A stretch of DNA of 64,000 nt from Pedobacter namyangjuensis (GTDB lineage: Bacteria; Bacteroidota; Bacteroidia; Sphingobacteriales; Sphingobacteriaceae). The DNA is taken from the NCBI RefSeq assembly GCF_003313325.1, contig NZ_QMHQ01000001.1:620001-684000 (forward strand), given 5' to 3'. Each line of letters begins with the position of its first letter. Positions within the stretch are counted from its first letter, which is position 1. The translations under genes and the position numbers were made by a program. The notes below the pieces were generated by a model that did no database searches, was not told the DNA's origin, and worked only from the letters and a program-made list of their open reading frames with translations. This document shows positions 43,614-51,800 of this stretch, in pieces.

Positions 43614-44312
43614 ATGGGTAGTATCGCAAATGCTTTTTCCTCGTCAATAGGAAAAAAACTAATAATGGGTCTTACAGGCCTTTTTCTAATCTCCTTTTTG
43701 GTAGTTCACTGTTTCTTAAATGCCTTTGTGTTTTTTGATAAAACCGGAGCGCTATTTAATGAAGGTGCGCACTTTATGGCAACCAACTGGATTATACGTG
43801 CAATGGAAGTTGTTTTAATGGCTGGTTTATTACTGCACATTGTACAAGGTTTACGTTTAACGTTTCAAAACCAGGCAGCTAGGCCAGTAAAATATGCTTA
43901 TAACGATGGTAATGCAAACAGTAAATGGTATTCTCGTTCAATGGGTTTATTAGGAACTTTATTGCTAATGTTCTTAATCGTTCACTTATCAGATTTCTGG
44001 ATTGTTTCTCGTTTTACAGGTATCGAGCACTTTAACGGTAGCACACCTGCAGATTTAAACGGACATGAAGATATGTTTGCGGTAATGAAGGCTAAATTTA
44101 GTGAGCCTTGGAGAGTAGGATTATACGTTTTAGCAATGATTTCTCTTGCGTATCATTTGTTGCACGGTTTTGCATCGGCTTTTCAAACGATGGGCTGGAA
44201 CCATAAAAAATATACCCCAATTATTAAAGCAACCGGTGTTTGGTTTTCAATCATCATCTCTTTGCTTTTTGCAGCAATGCCAGTGGCCATCTATTTCGGC
44301 TGGGGTTTATAA
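43614..44312 (+). CDS. sdhC: Succinate dehydrogenase/fumarate reductase cytochrome b subunit
   Basis: 232 residues with five membrane segments and haem-ligand histidines in each (VVHCFLNAFVFF, LLHIVQGLRL, LIVHLSDFWIV, YHLLHGFASAF). This matches the single-polypeptide type B cytochrome b558 subunit found with menaquinone-using succinate:quinone oxidoreductases. It is the first gene of sdhCAB and anchors the complex in the inner membrane. The spacer to sdhA holds an 8-bp-periodic tract. Confidence 0.93.
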   Translation: MGSIANAFSSSIGKKLIMGLTGLFLISFLVVHCFLNAFVFFDKTGALFNEGAHFMATNWIIRAMEVVLMAGLLLHIVQGLRLTFQNQAARPVKYAYNDGNANSKWYSRSMGLLGTLLLMFLIVHLSDFWIVSRFTGIEHFNGSTPADLNGHEDMFAVMKAKFSEPWRVGLYVLAMISLAYHLLHGFASAFQTMGWNHKKYTPIIKATGVWFSIIISLLFAAMPVAIYFGWGL

Positions 44313-44318
44313 ACAAGG

Positions 44319-44357
44319 TTGAATGAGAAAATGATTGAATGACAGAATATTCAATCA
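44319..44357 (+). repeat. 8-bp-periodic tract and hairpin in the sdhC-sdhA spacer
   Basis: Four 8-bp units at 44319-44350 (TTGAATGA, GAAAATGA, TTGAATGA, CAGAATAT), then the reverse polarity TTCAATCA. TGATTGAAT (44332-44340) and ATTCAATCA (44349-44357) form a perfect 9-bp stem with an 8-nt loop. It begins 6 bp after the sdhC stop. Confidence 0.6.
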
Positions 44358-44394
44358 CTCAAAAATAATATTGAACGAATAAAGCTAAAATATA

Positions 44395-46374
44395 ATGTCA
44401 GCAATAAATTCAAATATACCAGAGGGAGATTTAACCACCAAGTGGACGAAATACAAATCGTCTGTGCCCTTGGTTAACCCTTCAAATAAAAGAAGTTTAG
44501 AAGTAATTGTAGTAGGTTCTGGTTTAGCAGGTGCTTCGGCAGCAGCTACATTAGCAGAAATGGGCTACAAAGTTAAGTGCTTCTGTTTTCAGGATTCGCC
44601 ACGTAGAGCGCACTCTATTGCAGCTCAGGGTGGTATTAATGCAGCAAAAAATTATCAAAACGATGGTGATAGTACCTATCGTTTATTTTATGATACCATT
44701 AAAGGTGGCGATTACCGTGCTCGCGAAGCAAACGTACACCGTTTAGCAGAAGTAAGTGCAAACATTATCGATCAGTGTGTGGCGCAAGGTGTGCCATTGG
44801 CTCGTGAATATGGTGGTTTGTTGGATAATCGTTCATTTGGTGGTACGCAAGTTCAACGTACTTTTTATGCAGCTGGTCAAACTGGTCAGCAATTGTTGCT
44901 AGGTGCATATTCTGCTTTAGAGCGCCAAATTGGTATGGGTAAAGTAGAAATGTTTACCCGCCATGAGATGCTTGAAGTTGTTAAAATAGATGGTAAAGCT
45001 CGTGGTATTATTGCTCGTAACTTATTAACTGGCGAGTTAGAACGTCATTTCGGCCATGCCGTAGTATTGGGTACAGGTGGTTACGGAAACGTATTTTATC
45101 TTTCTACCAATGCAATGGGAAGTAACGTAACCGCAGCTTGGAAAGCGAATAAACAAGGCGCATTTTTTGCAAACCCTTGCTACACGCAAATTCACCCAAC
45201 CTGTATTCCGGTTTCTGGAGATCACCAATCTAAATTAACCCTAATGTCTGAATCGTTACGTAACGATGGACGTATCTGGGTGCCTAAAAAGAAAGATGAT
45301 ACGCGTAAAGCATCGGATATTCCGGAAGGTGAAAGAGATTATTATTTAGAGCGTCGTTACCCTGCTTTTGGTAACTTAGTACCTCGTGATGTGGCTTCTC
45401 GTGCTGCAAAAGAAAGATGTGATGCGGGTTACGGTGTAGGTGCGTCTAAACTAGCGGTTTACCTGGATTTTAAAGCCAATACAGAACGTTACGGCAGAAT
45501 TGAAGCATCTAAAGCTGGTATCCACAATCCAGATAAAGAAACTTGTATGCGTTTAGGTACAGCCGTTGTTAAAGAAAAATATGGTAACCTGTTTGACATG
45601 TATGCGCAGATTACAGGAGAAAATCCTTACGAAACCCCAATGCGTATCTATCCAGCGGTACACTATACCATGGGTGGTTTATGGGTTGATTATAACTTGA
45701 TGACTTCTGTACCAGGTTTGTATTGTACAGGTGAGGCAAACTTCTCAGATCACGGTGCAAACCGTTTAGGTGCGTCTGCATTAATGCAAGGTTTGGCAGA
45801 TGGTTATTTTGTTCTTCCTTATACAATTGGAGCTTATCTATCTAAAGAAATTTCTGTAAAAGCAATTCCTACAGATCATCCGGCATTTGTTGAAGCTGAA
45901 GCTAGGGCAAAAGGAATTTTAGATCACTTTATCAATATTAAAGGAACTAAATCAGTAGACCATTTCCACAAAAAATTAGGTTTAATTATGTGGGAGAAAT
46001 GTGGTATGGCTCGTAATGCTGAAGGTCTAAAATCAGCAATTGCAGAAATACAACAATTAAAGAAAGATTTCTGGGCAGATGTTCGCGTACCAGGATCGGC
46101 AGATGAATATAACCCGGAGTTGGAAAAAGCTGGTCGCGTTGCGGATTTTATCGAGTTAGGCGAGTTGATGTGTATCGATGCGTTAAACCGTAACGAAAGC
46201 TGTGGCGGTCACTTCCGTGAAGAATACCAGACAGAAGAAGGTGAGGCTTTACGTGATGATGAAAACTATGCTTACGTAGCAGCTTGGGAAAACAAGGGTG
46301 ATGGAACTTTCGAACTTCACAAAGAAGAGTTGAAATTCGAGAATATTAAAATAGCACAAAGAAGTTATAAATAG
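44395..46374 (+). CDS. sdhA: Succinate dehydrogenase/fumarate reductase flavoprotein subunit
   Basis: 659 residues. FAD-binding [18 protein letters not shown] at about 42-59, the flavinylation-region motif [15 protein letters not shown], substrate-site segments HPTCIPVSG and the Arg/His-rich VPRDVASRA, and [12 protein letters not shown] near the late FAD site. It oxidises succinate to fumarate and covalently carries FAD. The length and motifs fit the Bacteroidota type B enzyme. It is co-transcribed with sdhC and sdhB. Confidence 0.96.
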   Translation: MSAINSNIPEGDLTTKWTKYKSSVPLVNPSNKRSLEVIVVGSGLAGASAAATLAEMGYKVKCFCFQDSPRRAHSIAAQGGINAAKNYQNDGDSTYRLFYDTIKGGDYRAREANVHRLAEVSANIIDQCVAQGVPLAREYGGLLDNRSFGGTQVQRTFYAAGQTGQQLLLGAYSALERQIGMGKVEMFTRHEMLEVVKIDGKARGIIARNLLTGELERHFGHAVVLGTGGYGNVFYLSTNAMGSNVTAAWKANKQGAFFANPCYTQIHPTCIPVSGDHQSKLTLMSESLRNDGRIWVPKKKDDTRKASDIPEGERDYYLERRYPAFGNLVPRDVASRAAKERCDAGYGVGASKLAVYLDFKANTERYGRIEASKAGIHNPDKETCMRLGTAVVKEKYGNLFDMYAQITGENPYETPMRIYPAVHYTMGGLWVDYNLMTSVPGLYCTGEANFSDHGANRLGASALMQGLADGYFVLPYTIGAYLSKEISVKAIPTDHPAFVEAEARAKGILDHFINIKGTKSVDHFHKKLGLIMWEKCGMARNAEGLKSAIAEIQQLKKDFWADVRVPGSADEYNPELEKAGRVADFIELGELMCIDALNRNESCGGHFREEYQTEEGEALRDDENYAYVAAWENKGDGTFELHKEELKFENIKIAQRSYK

Positions 46375-46375
46375 A

Positions 46376-46490
46376 TGTGAGAGGGCAGATATGAGAAACT
46401 AGATTTGAGATACGAGGTAGGCAATCGCCTAAACTCTAAAGTCTCACATCTCACATCTCAGGTCTCAAATCTCAAGTCTCAAATCTCTAT
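46376..46490. repeat. Inverted heptamer arrays in the sdhA-sdhB spacer
   Basis: Left arm 46376-46417: six consecutive 7-bp units ending mostly in GAGA (TGTGAGA, TATGAGA and TTTGAGA are the clearest). Right arm 46442-46490: seven consecutive 7-bp units beginning TCTC (consensus TCTCAMR), the opposite polarity. Between them is the hairpin TAGGC-AATC-GCCTA (46418-46431). The arms can pair over about 40 bp with mismatches. The tract starts one base after the sdhA stop and ends four bases before the sdhB ATG. An upstream in-frame ATG at 46405 is only an extension through the repeat. Confidence 0.8.
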
Positions 46491-46494
46491 ACAA

Positions 46495-47265
46495 ATGAGT
46501 ACAGGAAATATGAACTTAACGCTAAAGGTTTGGCGTCAGAAAAATAGCAAAGACAGCGGTAAAATGGTAGACTATAAAGTGTCTGAAATTTCGCCTGATA
46601 TGTCTTTTTTAGAAATGTTCGATGTTTTAAACGAGGATTTGATTACCAAAGGCGATGACCCAATTGTATTTGACCACGACTGTAGAGAAGGTATCTGCGG
46701 TATGTGTTCGATGTTCATTAACGGTCGTCCGCATGGTCCTAAAGATGCGGTTACAACATGCCAATTGCATATGCGTTCTTTTAAAGATGGCGATACAATT
46801 GTAGTTGAACCTTGGAGAGCGAAAGCTTTTCCGGTAATTAAGGATTTAACAGTAGATAGATCGGCATTTGACCGTGTAATTGCTGCAGGTGGTTTCATCT
46901 CTGTAAATACAGGTAATGCGCAAGATGCAAATGCTTTGCCTATTCCAAAAGCACAAGCAGATGCTGCTTTCGAAGCGGCAGCTTGTATCGGCTGTGGTGC
47001 TTGTGTTGCAACTTGTAAAAATGCATCAGCTATGCTATTTGTATCGGCAAAAATTTCTCAGTTGGCTTTATTGCCACAAGGACAGCCGGAGCGTTACAAA
47101 CGTGTACAAAACATGGTAGCGCAAATGGATGCAGAAGGATTTGGTAACTGTACAAATACAGGTGCTTGCGAGGCAGAATGTCCTAAAGGGATTTCTTTAG
47201 AAAACATTGCTCGTATGAACAGAGACTTTGTAACCGCCAAATTCGTTAGCGAAGAGGAAGGATAA
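46495..47265 (+). CDS. sdhB: Succinate dehydrogenase/fumarate reductase iron-sulfur subunit
   Basis: ATG 46495 ([15 protein letters not shown]) gives 256 residues. A longer frame from 46405 would translate the heptamer array, which is not a protein. Cluster ligands: 2Fe-2S ([18 protein letters not shown]), 4Fe-4S ([11 protein letters not shown]) and 3Fe-4S ([15 protein letters not shown]). It passes electrons from the flavin to the quinone via haem b. It is the last gene of the operon. Confidence 0.95.
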   Translation: MSTGNMNLTLKVWRQKNSKDSGKMVDYKVSEISPDMSFLEMFDVLNEDLITKGDDPIVFDHDCREGICGMCSMFINGRPHGPKDAVTTCQLHMRSFKDGDTIVVEPWRAKAFPVIKDLTVDRSAFDRVIAAGGFISVNTGNAQDANALPIPKAQADAAFEAAACIGCGACVATCKNASAMLFVSAKISQLALLPQGQPERYKRVQNMVAQMDAEGFGNCTNTGACEAECPKGISLENIARMNRDFVTAKFVSEEEG

Positions 47266-47266
47266 T

Positions 47267-47294
47267 CAGTTTCCAGTTATCGGTTTTCAGTTTG
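47267..47294 (+). repeat. Heptamer tract after the sdhB stop
   Basis: Four consecutive 7-bp units, CAGTTTC, CAGTTAT, CGGTTTT and CAGTTTG, start one base after the TAA. The unit differs from those in the other sdh spacers. Confidence 0.65.
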
Positions 47295-47383
47295 AAAATT
47301 TAACTAGGAATTAAAAATTGATTTGTTTTTGTTCGATTAAATAATTAAATTTAGTTGTCCGAGACAAAGGAGAATACTAAAAA

Positions 47384-47420
47384 ACGAAAAACCCCAGCTA
47401 TTTAGCATGGGGTTTTTTGT
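47384..47420. terminator. Bidirectional terminator between sdhB and the TonB-domain gene
   Basis: Stem AAAAACCCCAGCTA with TAGC-A-TGGGGTTTTT (47387-47400, 47403-47417; one bulged A), with A- and T-runs on both sides. Confidence 0.88.
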
Positions 47421-47448
47421 TTGAGAGGCTTATATGTGTCTTGGTTTA

Positions 47449-48264
47449 TTAGCTTTTACTTACAGGCGCTTTGCCTTCTAATGCAAATTTAATTGGTATA
47501 GAATAAGTAACCCGAATCGGCATGCCATCTTGAGATCCTGGAATCCATTTAGGGCTAGTTTTAAGAACTCTTACGGCTTCTTCATCTATTCCGTAGCCCA
47601 CTTTTCTATCCACTTTGATGTCTGTAATGGATCCATCTTTTTCTACTGTAAAAGTGGCGAATACATTGCCCTGTACACCATTTTTTGCAGCTAACACTGG
47701 GTATTTTATGTTCTTTCCTAAAAATTGATACAAAGCCTTTATACCACCTGGAAACGTAGGTGGGTTTTCCAATGACGTAAAACTGTAGGTTCTGTTATCA
47801 TTATTTGTAATCGAACTGCTAGTAGGCTGTTTAGGTTTTGTTGATGCACCAGTTTTCTTGTTCAATGAAAATTTAACAGGTATGTTATATTTTGTTGCTA
47901 CCGGCTCTCCATTTATGGTTCCAGGATTCCAAATACCTGCTAATTTAATCACTCTAACAGCTTCCTCATCCGTTCCGTGCCCAAGCGCACGATCCACCTT
48001 GATATCGCTTACGGCGCCATTCTTTTCTACCGTAAAAGAGATAAACACATTTCCTTGAATATTATTTTTTACTGCGTCCGCAGGATATTTAATATTTTGA
48101 CCTAAAAATTTATAGAAGTTCGCTATTCCACCTGGATAATTTGGTGGGTTTTCTAATTCAGTAAACTTATAAACTTTGTTTTCTGTGTCTTGTGCCAACG
48201 TTATTTTTGGGCACAAGTTTAGCATGGTCACCGCAAATAGCGATGAGAAAATGAACTTTTTCAT
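47449..48264 (-). CDS. Exported protein with two TonB C-terminal domains
   Basis: 271 residues with a signal peptide ending near TLAQ (residue 25). Two TonB C-terminal domains, about 44-134 and 171-262, are related by a 128-residue offset: YPGGIANFYKFLGQNIKYP and FPGGIKALYQFLGKNIKYP, then QGNVFxSFTVEKxGxxxDIKVDR and GTDEEAVRVxK in each. There is no transmembrane N-terminal anchor or proline-rich spanner as in classical TonB, so it is free in the periplasm or membrane-attached by other means. It is the last gene of a leftward BlaI/M56 operon and resembles the second domain of the M56 protein upstream. Confidence 0.85.
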   Translation of the reverse strand: MKKFIFSSLFAVTMLNLCPKITLAQDTENKVYKFTELENPPNYPGGIANFYKFLGQNIKYPADAVKNNIQGNVFISFTVEKNGAVSDIKVDRALGHGTDEEAVRVIKLAGIWNPGTINGEPVATKYNIPVKFSLNKKTGASTKPKQPTSSSITNNDNRTYSFTSLENPPTFPGGIKALYQFLGKNIKYPVLAAKNGVQGNVFATFTVEKDGSITDIKVDRKVGYGIDEEAVRVLKTSPKWIPGSQDGMPIRVTYSIPIKFALEGKAPVSKS

Positions 48265-48290
48265 GAATAAAAATTTAAATTGTGGTTAGG

Positions 48291-49307
48291 TTAGTTTTTA
48301 GGCTTTTTGTCGTCGTTATTTTTAGTGGTAACTATAATTACACCATTAGCGCCACTTGTGCCATATTGTGCGGTTGAAGATGCATCCTTTAGTACCGAAA
48401 CACTTTCAATTGTATTTGAATCTAATTGTTTGAGCGTATCGTTATCGATAGTTTGCCCATTTAAAATAATTAGTGGTGCTTTTTCCTTATCCCAATTACC
48501 GTAACCCCTAATGGTTAAGCCAGACGATTCAGTTCCATTTAAAGGCTTAAAGCTCGTGCCCAAAATGTCACTTGCTTCGCCCGATTTTAGCTTTGAGGCA
48601 ATAACAATTACACCATTAACGCCTTCTTTACCATATATTGCCGTAGATGACGCATCTTTTAAAACAGTCATGCTTTCAATCATATTCGGATTTAATCCAT
48701 CCAAGGTGTTTTTGTCAATGTGCTTTCCGTCTAAAATAATTAAAGGAGCTTTGTCTGTGTTCCAGGTTCCGCTTCCTCTTAAAACAAGTCCTTTAGGTGC
48801 AGTTCCATCTATTGGTTTTATTGAAATACCCATTACATCGCCGCCACTTTTAGATTTCTGACCGAATCCACTAACACCAACGTCGCGTGTAGCAAATCCA
48901 ACAATAGTTAACTTTAGTTCCTGGTATCCTTGAGGAATATTAACAGTTTCATTTTTCTTAGCTGTAGTTGCGCCTTCAAGTTTAAACGTTGTTTTAAGCG
49001 CATATTTGCCGGGTTTAACTTCGTTGTAACCCTTAAAAGATAATAAGCGATTTACCACTTCACCATCACAATCGCCACCTAGTTCTGCTTCAACTTTAAT
49101 GTCGCTTATTTTTCCGTTAGCAACGCTAAAAAGGATTAAACTGTTGCCCTGTAAATGCTCCACAGAAGCCTTGTTTGGGTACTTTATAAAACTACCTAAG
49201 TGTTTATATAAAGCTTCTGGACTATCATTATAAACTGTTTCTGCTTTACTACTAAACGATACGAAAAGTAGTAGCGATAAAATGGATTTGACTAATAAAT
49301 TTTTCAT
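48291..49307 (-). CDS. Exported protein: TonB C-terminal-like domain plus two receptor-plug-like repeats
   Basis: ATG 49307 (MKNLLVKSILSLLLF) gives 338 residues; an ATG three codons earlier is also possible. Signal peptide ends near SKAE. Residues about 35-115 (numbering from the longer start) resemble a TonB C-terminal domain (LYKHLGSFIKYPNKA, LQGNSLILFSVANGKISDI). Two tandem repeats (about 162-243 and 252-333, 90 residues apart) look like TonB-receptor plug domains: KAPLIILDGKHID / KAPLIILNGQTID, then IESMTVLKDASSTAIYG and NGVIVIASK. No beta-barrel follows. It lies between the M56 gene and the two-domain TonB gene in the operon. Confidence 0.85.
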   Translation of the reverse strand: MKNLLVKSILSLLLFVSFSSKAETVYNDSPEALYKHLGSFIKYPNKASVEHLQGNSLILFSVANGKISDIKVEAELGGDCDGEVVNRLLSFKGYNEVKPGKYALKTTFKLEGATTAKKNETVNIPQGYQELKLTIVGFATRDVGVSGFGQKSKSGGDVMGISIKPIDGTAPKGLVLRGSGTWNTDKAPLIILDGKHIDKNTLDGLNPNMIESMTVLKDASSTAIYGKEGVNGVIVIASKLKSGEASDILGTSFKPLNGTESSGLTIRGYGNWDKEKAPLIILNGQTIDNDTLKQLDSNTIESVSVLKDASSTAQYGTSGANGVIIVTTKNNDDKKPKN

Positions 49308-49318
49308 ACTAAGCATTT

Positions 49319-51277
49319 TTAATTTCGGTTAACTAATGTAACGGCTGGTTTTGGTATTTTTTTAGAGGTAATAATTACTGCGCCATTTTCTGCACTTTTG
49401 CCATAAAGCGATGTTGATACAGGCGCTTTAAAGACGTTTACTGATTTTATATTGTTAGATTCGAGTTTGGCAATGGCACTCATATCTTTAACTTCGTTAT
49501 CTACCATAACTAAAGGATCATTACTGCCGGTTGATCTAATTGCGACACTTGCTAATTTGCGTTCTCTATCCATATTGCCCAAAGAGAATTTGATTGGAAT
49601 ATTATACTTTACCCTAACAGGCCTGCCGTTTTGCATTCCCGGATTCCATGATCTGCTCAACTTTAGTACACGTACTGCTTCTTCATCGGTTCCATACCCT
49701 AATTTCCTATCAATCTTAATATCGCTCAACGAGCCGTCTTTTTCAACCACAAACGACATGAAAACATTTCCTTGTATTTCATTATCCGCTGCTAAAACTG
49801 GATATTTAATCGTCTTGCCTAAAAATTCGTAGAATTTGGCTATTCCTCCCGGATATTCTGGAGGAACTTCCATAGAATGAAATGAGTAGACAGGTTCGCT
49901 AGCTTGTTCTTTAGGACTAAAGCCTACAATATTTATACTTTGTAAAGCTGTAAAGCCATCAGGTGATGAAATATTTTCATTTTTCGACGGAACGTTGGCA
50001 TCAAATAACTTAAAATTCACTTTCAAGCTATAGTTGCCATCTTTTTCTAAATATTCGTCGAACGAATTAACACGTCTTTTTATTTCTTCATCAAATCCAT
50101 CTCCTAATTCTTGAGGGATATTCAGGTTTGTGATATAGCCATTTTTTACAGAAAACGTAACAATGGTTGATCCCTGTAATTGTTTTTTTGCCGCTTCTTC
50201 GGGATACTTAATTAGGCTCCCTAAATGTTTATAAAAACCACTCCATTGCTCTTTAGCTTCTGGTTCGATATTTATAGAAGGATTATCAACTAGGGTTACA
50301 TTTGTAGTAGGGGCCGAGTTTGCAACGCTATCTTTAGGTGTCGGTGGTGGTGATAGATTTATTACACTTAAAGGTGCTTCCCAAGCTGTTTCTACAACCG
50401 TATTTACTTCGTTTAACGGAATTTTGTCAGCCATTGCCAATAAGCCATCATTTTTTCTGATAGTTGCAGAAGAAAGTGTTAAGGCAATTGCAAAAATCGG
50501 CACAAACAAGCCATACTTTAGCACCGCAGTTTTTTTAGAGCGTTCTTTGTGCAACATGTAAATCCGCTTTTTAATCATCGACTTTGTTAAAAAGCCATTG
50601 GTTAAATTGTTTGGTTTTACGCCAAAAGCATGGCTTAAAAGTAGTAGCGAGTATTGTTCCTTATCGCCCTGAAAATTAGCAGCGGCTTCATCAGCCAAGT
50701 ATTCGTGTATGTTTTTTATTGATTTTTTATAGAAATAAATCACTGGATTAAACCAGGTTATAATTCCTAAAATTTCGAAAAATATTACATCCACGGTGTG
50801 AAATTGCTTAATATGGATGTCTTCATGCAAATCTACTGTAGCATGCCCAGGCAAACCTGCCGAAACAGATTTTCTGTTAAAAAAAGAGAAGGCATTATTC
50901 TCATCAGCTTTGCTAAATAATTTATTAATTGCAAATAACTGATAAGCAAAATTTAGTAAAAAAAACAAAGAGCCGATAAGGTATATGATTACAATTAAAC
51001 GTCCCCAGTCGTACTGCTGTTGGGTTTGCGGTAAAATTGCATAATTGGTTACAACAGTATTTATCTCGCTTACGCTGACATATAAAGTATCGCTTACTAC
51101 TTTTTTGCTAAATAACTCAAAGCGCAAAAAGGGTATAGCTAAAGAGAATATTCCTGACGAAACCAAGTATAACCGGTTTAATACAAAATAAGTCTCCTTA
51201 TCTAACAGTAGTTTGTAGAAGCAATAAAAAATAATCAAGTAAATATTTACTTGTAAGAGATAATGTGCCCAACTCAT
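49319..51277 (-). CDS. BlaR1/MecR1-like M56 metallopeptidase fused to TonB and plug-like domains
   Basis: 652 residues. Membrane segments (about 8-22, 35-52, 92-118, 255-272) surround an M56 zinc peptidase: HEDIH at 151-155 (HEXXH) and EYLADE at 192-197. After the membrane part come a Pro/Ser linker, a TonB C-terminal-like domain (about 347-425), a second clear TonB C-terminal domain (about 475-567) and a plug-like end (about 585-640, VMVDNEVKDMS, SLYGKSAENGAVIITSKK). M56 sensors cleave a BlaI repressor on stimulus. The start overlaps the blaI stop by 4 bp, typical of this pair. Confidence 0.88.
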   Translation of the reverse strand: MSWAHYLLQVNIYLIIFYCFYKLLLDKETYFVLNRLYLVSSGIFSLAIPFLRFELFSKKVVSDTLYVSVSEINTVVTNYAILPQTQQQYDWGRLIVIIYLIGSLFFLLNFAYQLFAINKLFSKADENNAFSFFNRKSVSAGLPGHATVDLHEDIHIKQFHTVDVIFFEILGIITWFNPVIYFYKKSIKNIHEYLADEAAANFQGDKEQYSLLLLSHAFGVKPNNLTNGFLTKSMIKKRIYMLHKERSKKTAVLKYGLFVPIFAIALTLSSATIRKNDGLLAMADKIPLNEVNTVVETAWEAPLSVINLSPPPTPKDSVANSAPTTNVTLVDNPSINIEPEAKEQWSGFYKHLGSLIKYPEEAAKKQLQGSTIVTFSVKNGYITNLNIPQELGDGFDEEIKRRVNSFDEYLEKDGNYSLKVNFKLFDANVPSKNENISSPDGFTALQSINIVGFSPKEQASEPVYSFHSMEVPPEYPGGIAKFYEFLGKTIKYPVLAADNEIQGNVFMSFVVEKDGSLSDIKIDRKLGYGTDEEAVRVLKLSRSWNPGMQNGRPVRVKYNIPIKFSLGNMDRERKLASVAIRSTGSNDPLVMVDNEVKDMSAIAKLESNNIKSVNVFKAPVSTSLYGKSAENGAVIITSKKIPKPAVTLVNRN

Positions 51278-51651
51278 TTTGGTTTGTTTTTAAATTTGTT
51301 GATCATTTTTAAAATTTCATCCACATCACTTAAATCCAACTTTTCTTCTTTAACAAAAAACGAGAACATACTTTCTACACTATTCTCAAAATAGTTGCCA
51401 AGCAGTTTCTCTGTAGCATGTTTTTTGTACTCTTCTTTACTTATTAATGGGTAATATTTATGCGCCTTACCAAAAGCCTCGTGACCTATAAAACCTTTCA
51501 CTTCCAAAATTCTAATAATGGTAGAAACGGTATTGTAGGCCGGTTTTGGCTCGGGCAAATAATCCATCACTTCTTTAACAAATGATTTCTCCAATTGCCA
51601 CACAATTTGCATGATCTGTTCCTCTGCCTTTGTTAAATCTTTAATTTCCAT
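51274..51651 (-). CDS. BlaI/MecI/CopY family transcriptional repressor
   Basis: 125 residues. The winged helix EIKDLTKAEEQIMQIVWQLE, then PAYNTVSTIIRILEVKGFIGHE (recognition helix and wing) is followed by the C-terminal dimerisation helices. The length is normal for BlaI/MecI. It is cotranscribed with the M56 peptidase (4-bp overlap), which presumably cleaves it to lift repression. A palindrome AAACTAA-N4-TTAGTTT lies 77 bp upstream of its start and is its likely operator. Confidence 0.93.
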   Translation of the reverse strand: MEIKDLTKAEEQIMQIVWQLEKSFVKEVMDYLPEPKPAYNTVSTIIRILEVKGFIGHEAFGKAHKYYPLISKEEYKKHATEKLLGNYFENSVESMFSFFVKEEKLDLSDVDEILKMINKFKNKPK

Positions 51652-51727
51652 GGTTATTGTTTTTATAACTTTAGCTCTACTTTGCTGATATTCAATAAGC
51701 TTAAATGAATACCATATTATAAACTTA

Positions 51728-51745
51728 AAACTAATATTTTAGTTT
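51728..51745. promoter_or_regulatory. BlaI operator candidate (AAACTAA-N4-TTAGTTT)
   Basis: A perfect 7-bp inverted repeat with a TATT spacer, in the intergenic region between the leftward blaI gene and the rightward MBL nuclease gene. The inner ACTAA-N4-TTAGT recurs in the TonB-receptor operon promoter. Confidence 0.6.
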
Positions 51746-51800
51746 TCAAAACTTTTAGTAAATTATTTTCTTATCATTGGATAAATAAAAACCGAAATAA

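Noticed and set aside
46376-46490. CRISPR-like array in the sdhA-sdhB spacer
   Set aside because: The unit is only 7 bp with no spacers between repeats and no cas genes nearby.
46405-46494. N-terminal extension of SdhB
   Set aside because: These 90 bp are the heptamer repeat tract read in frame; family homology starts after the ATG at 46495.
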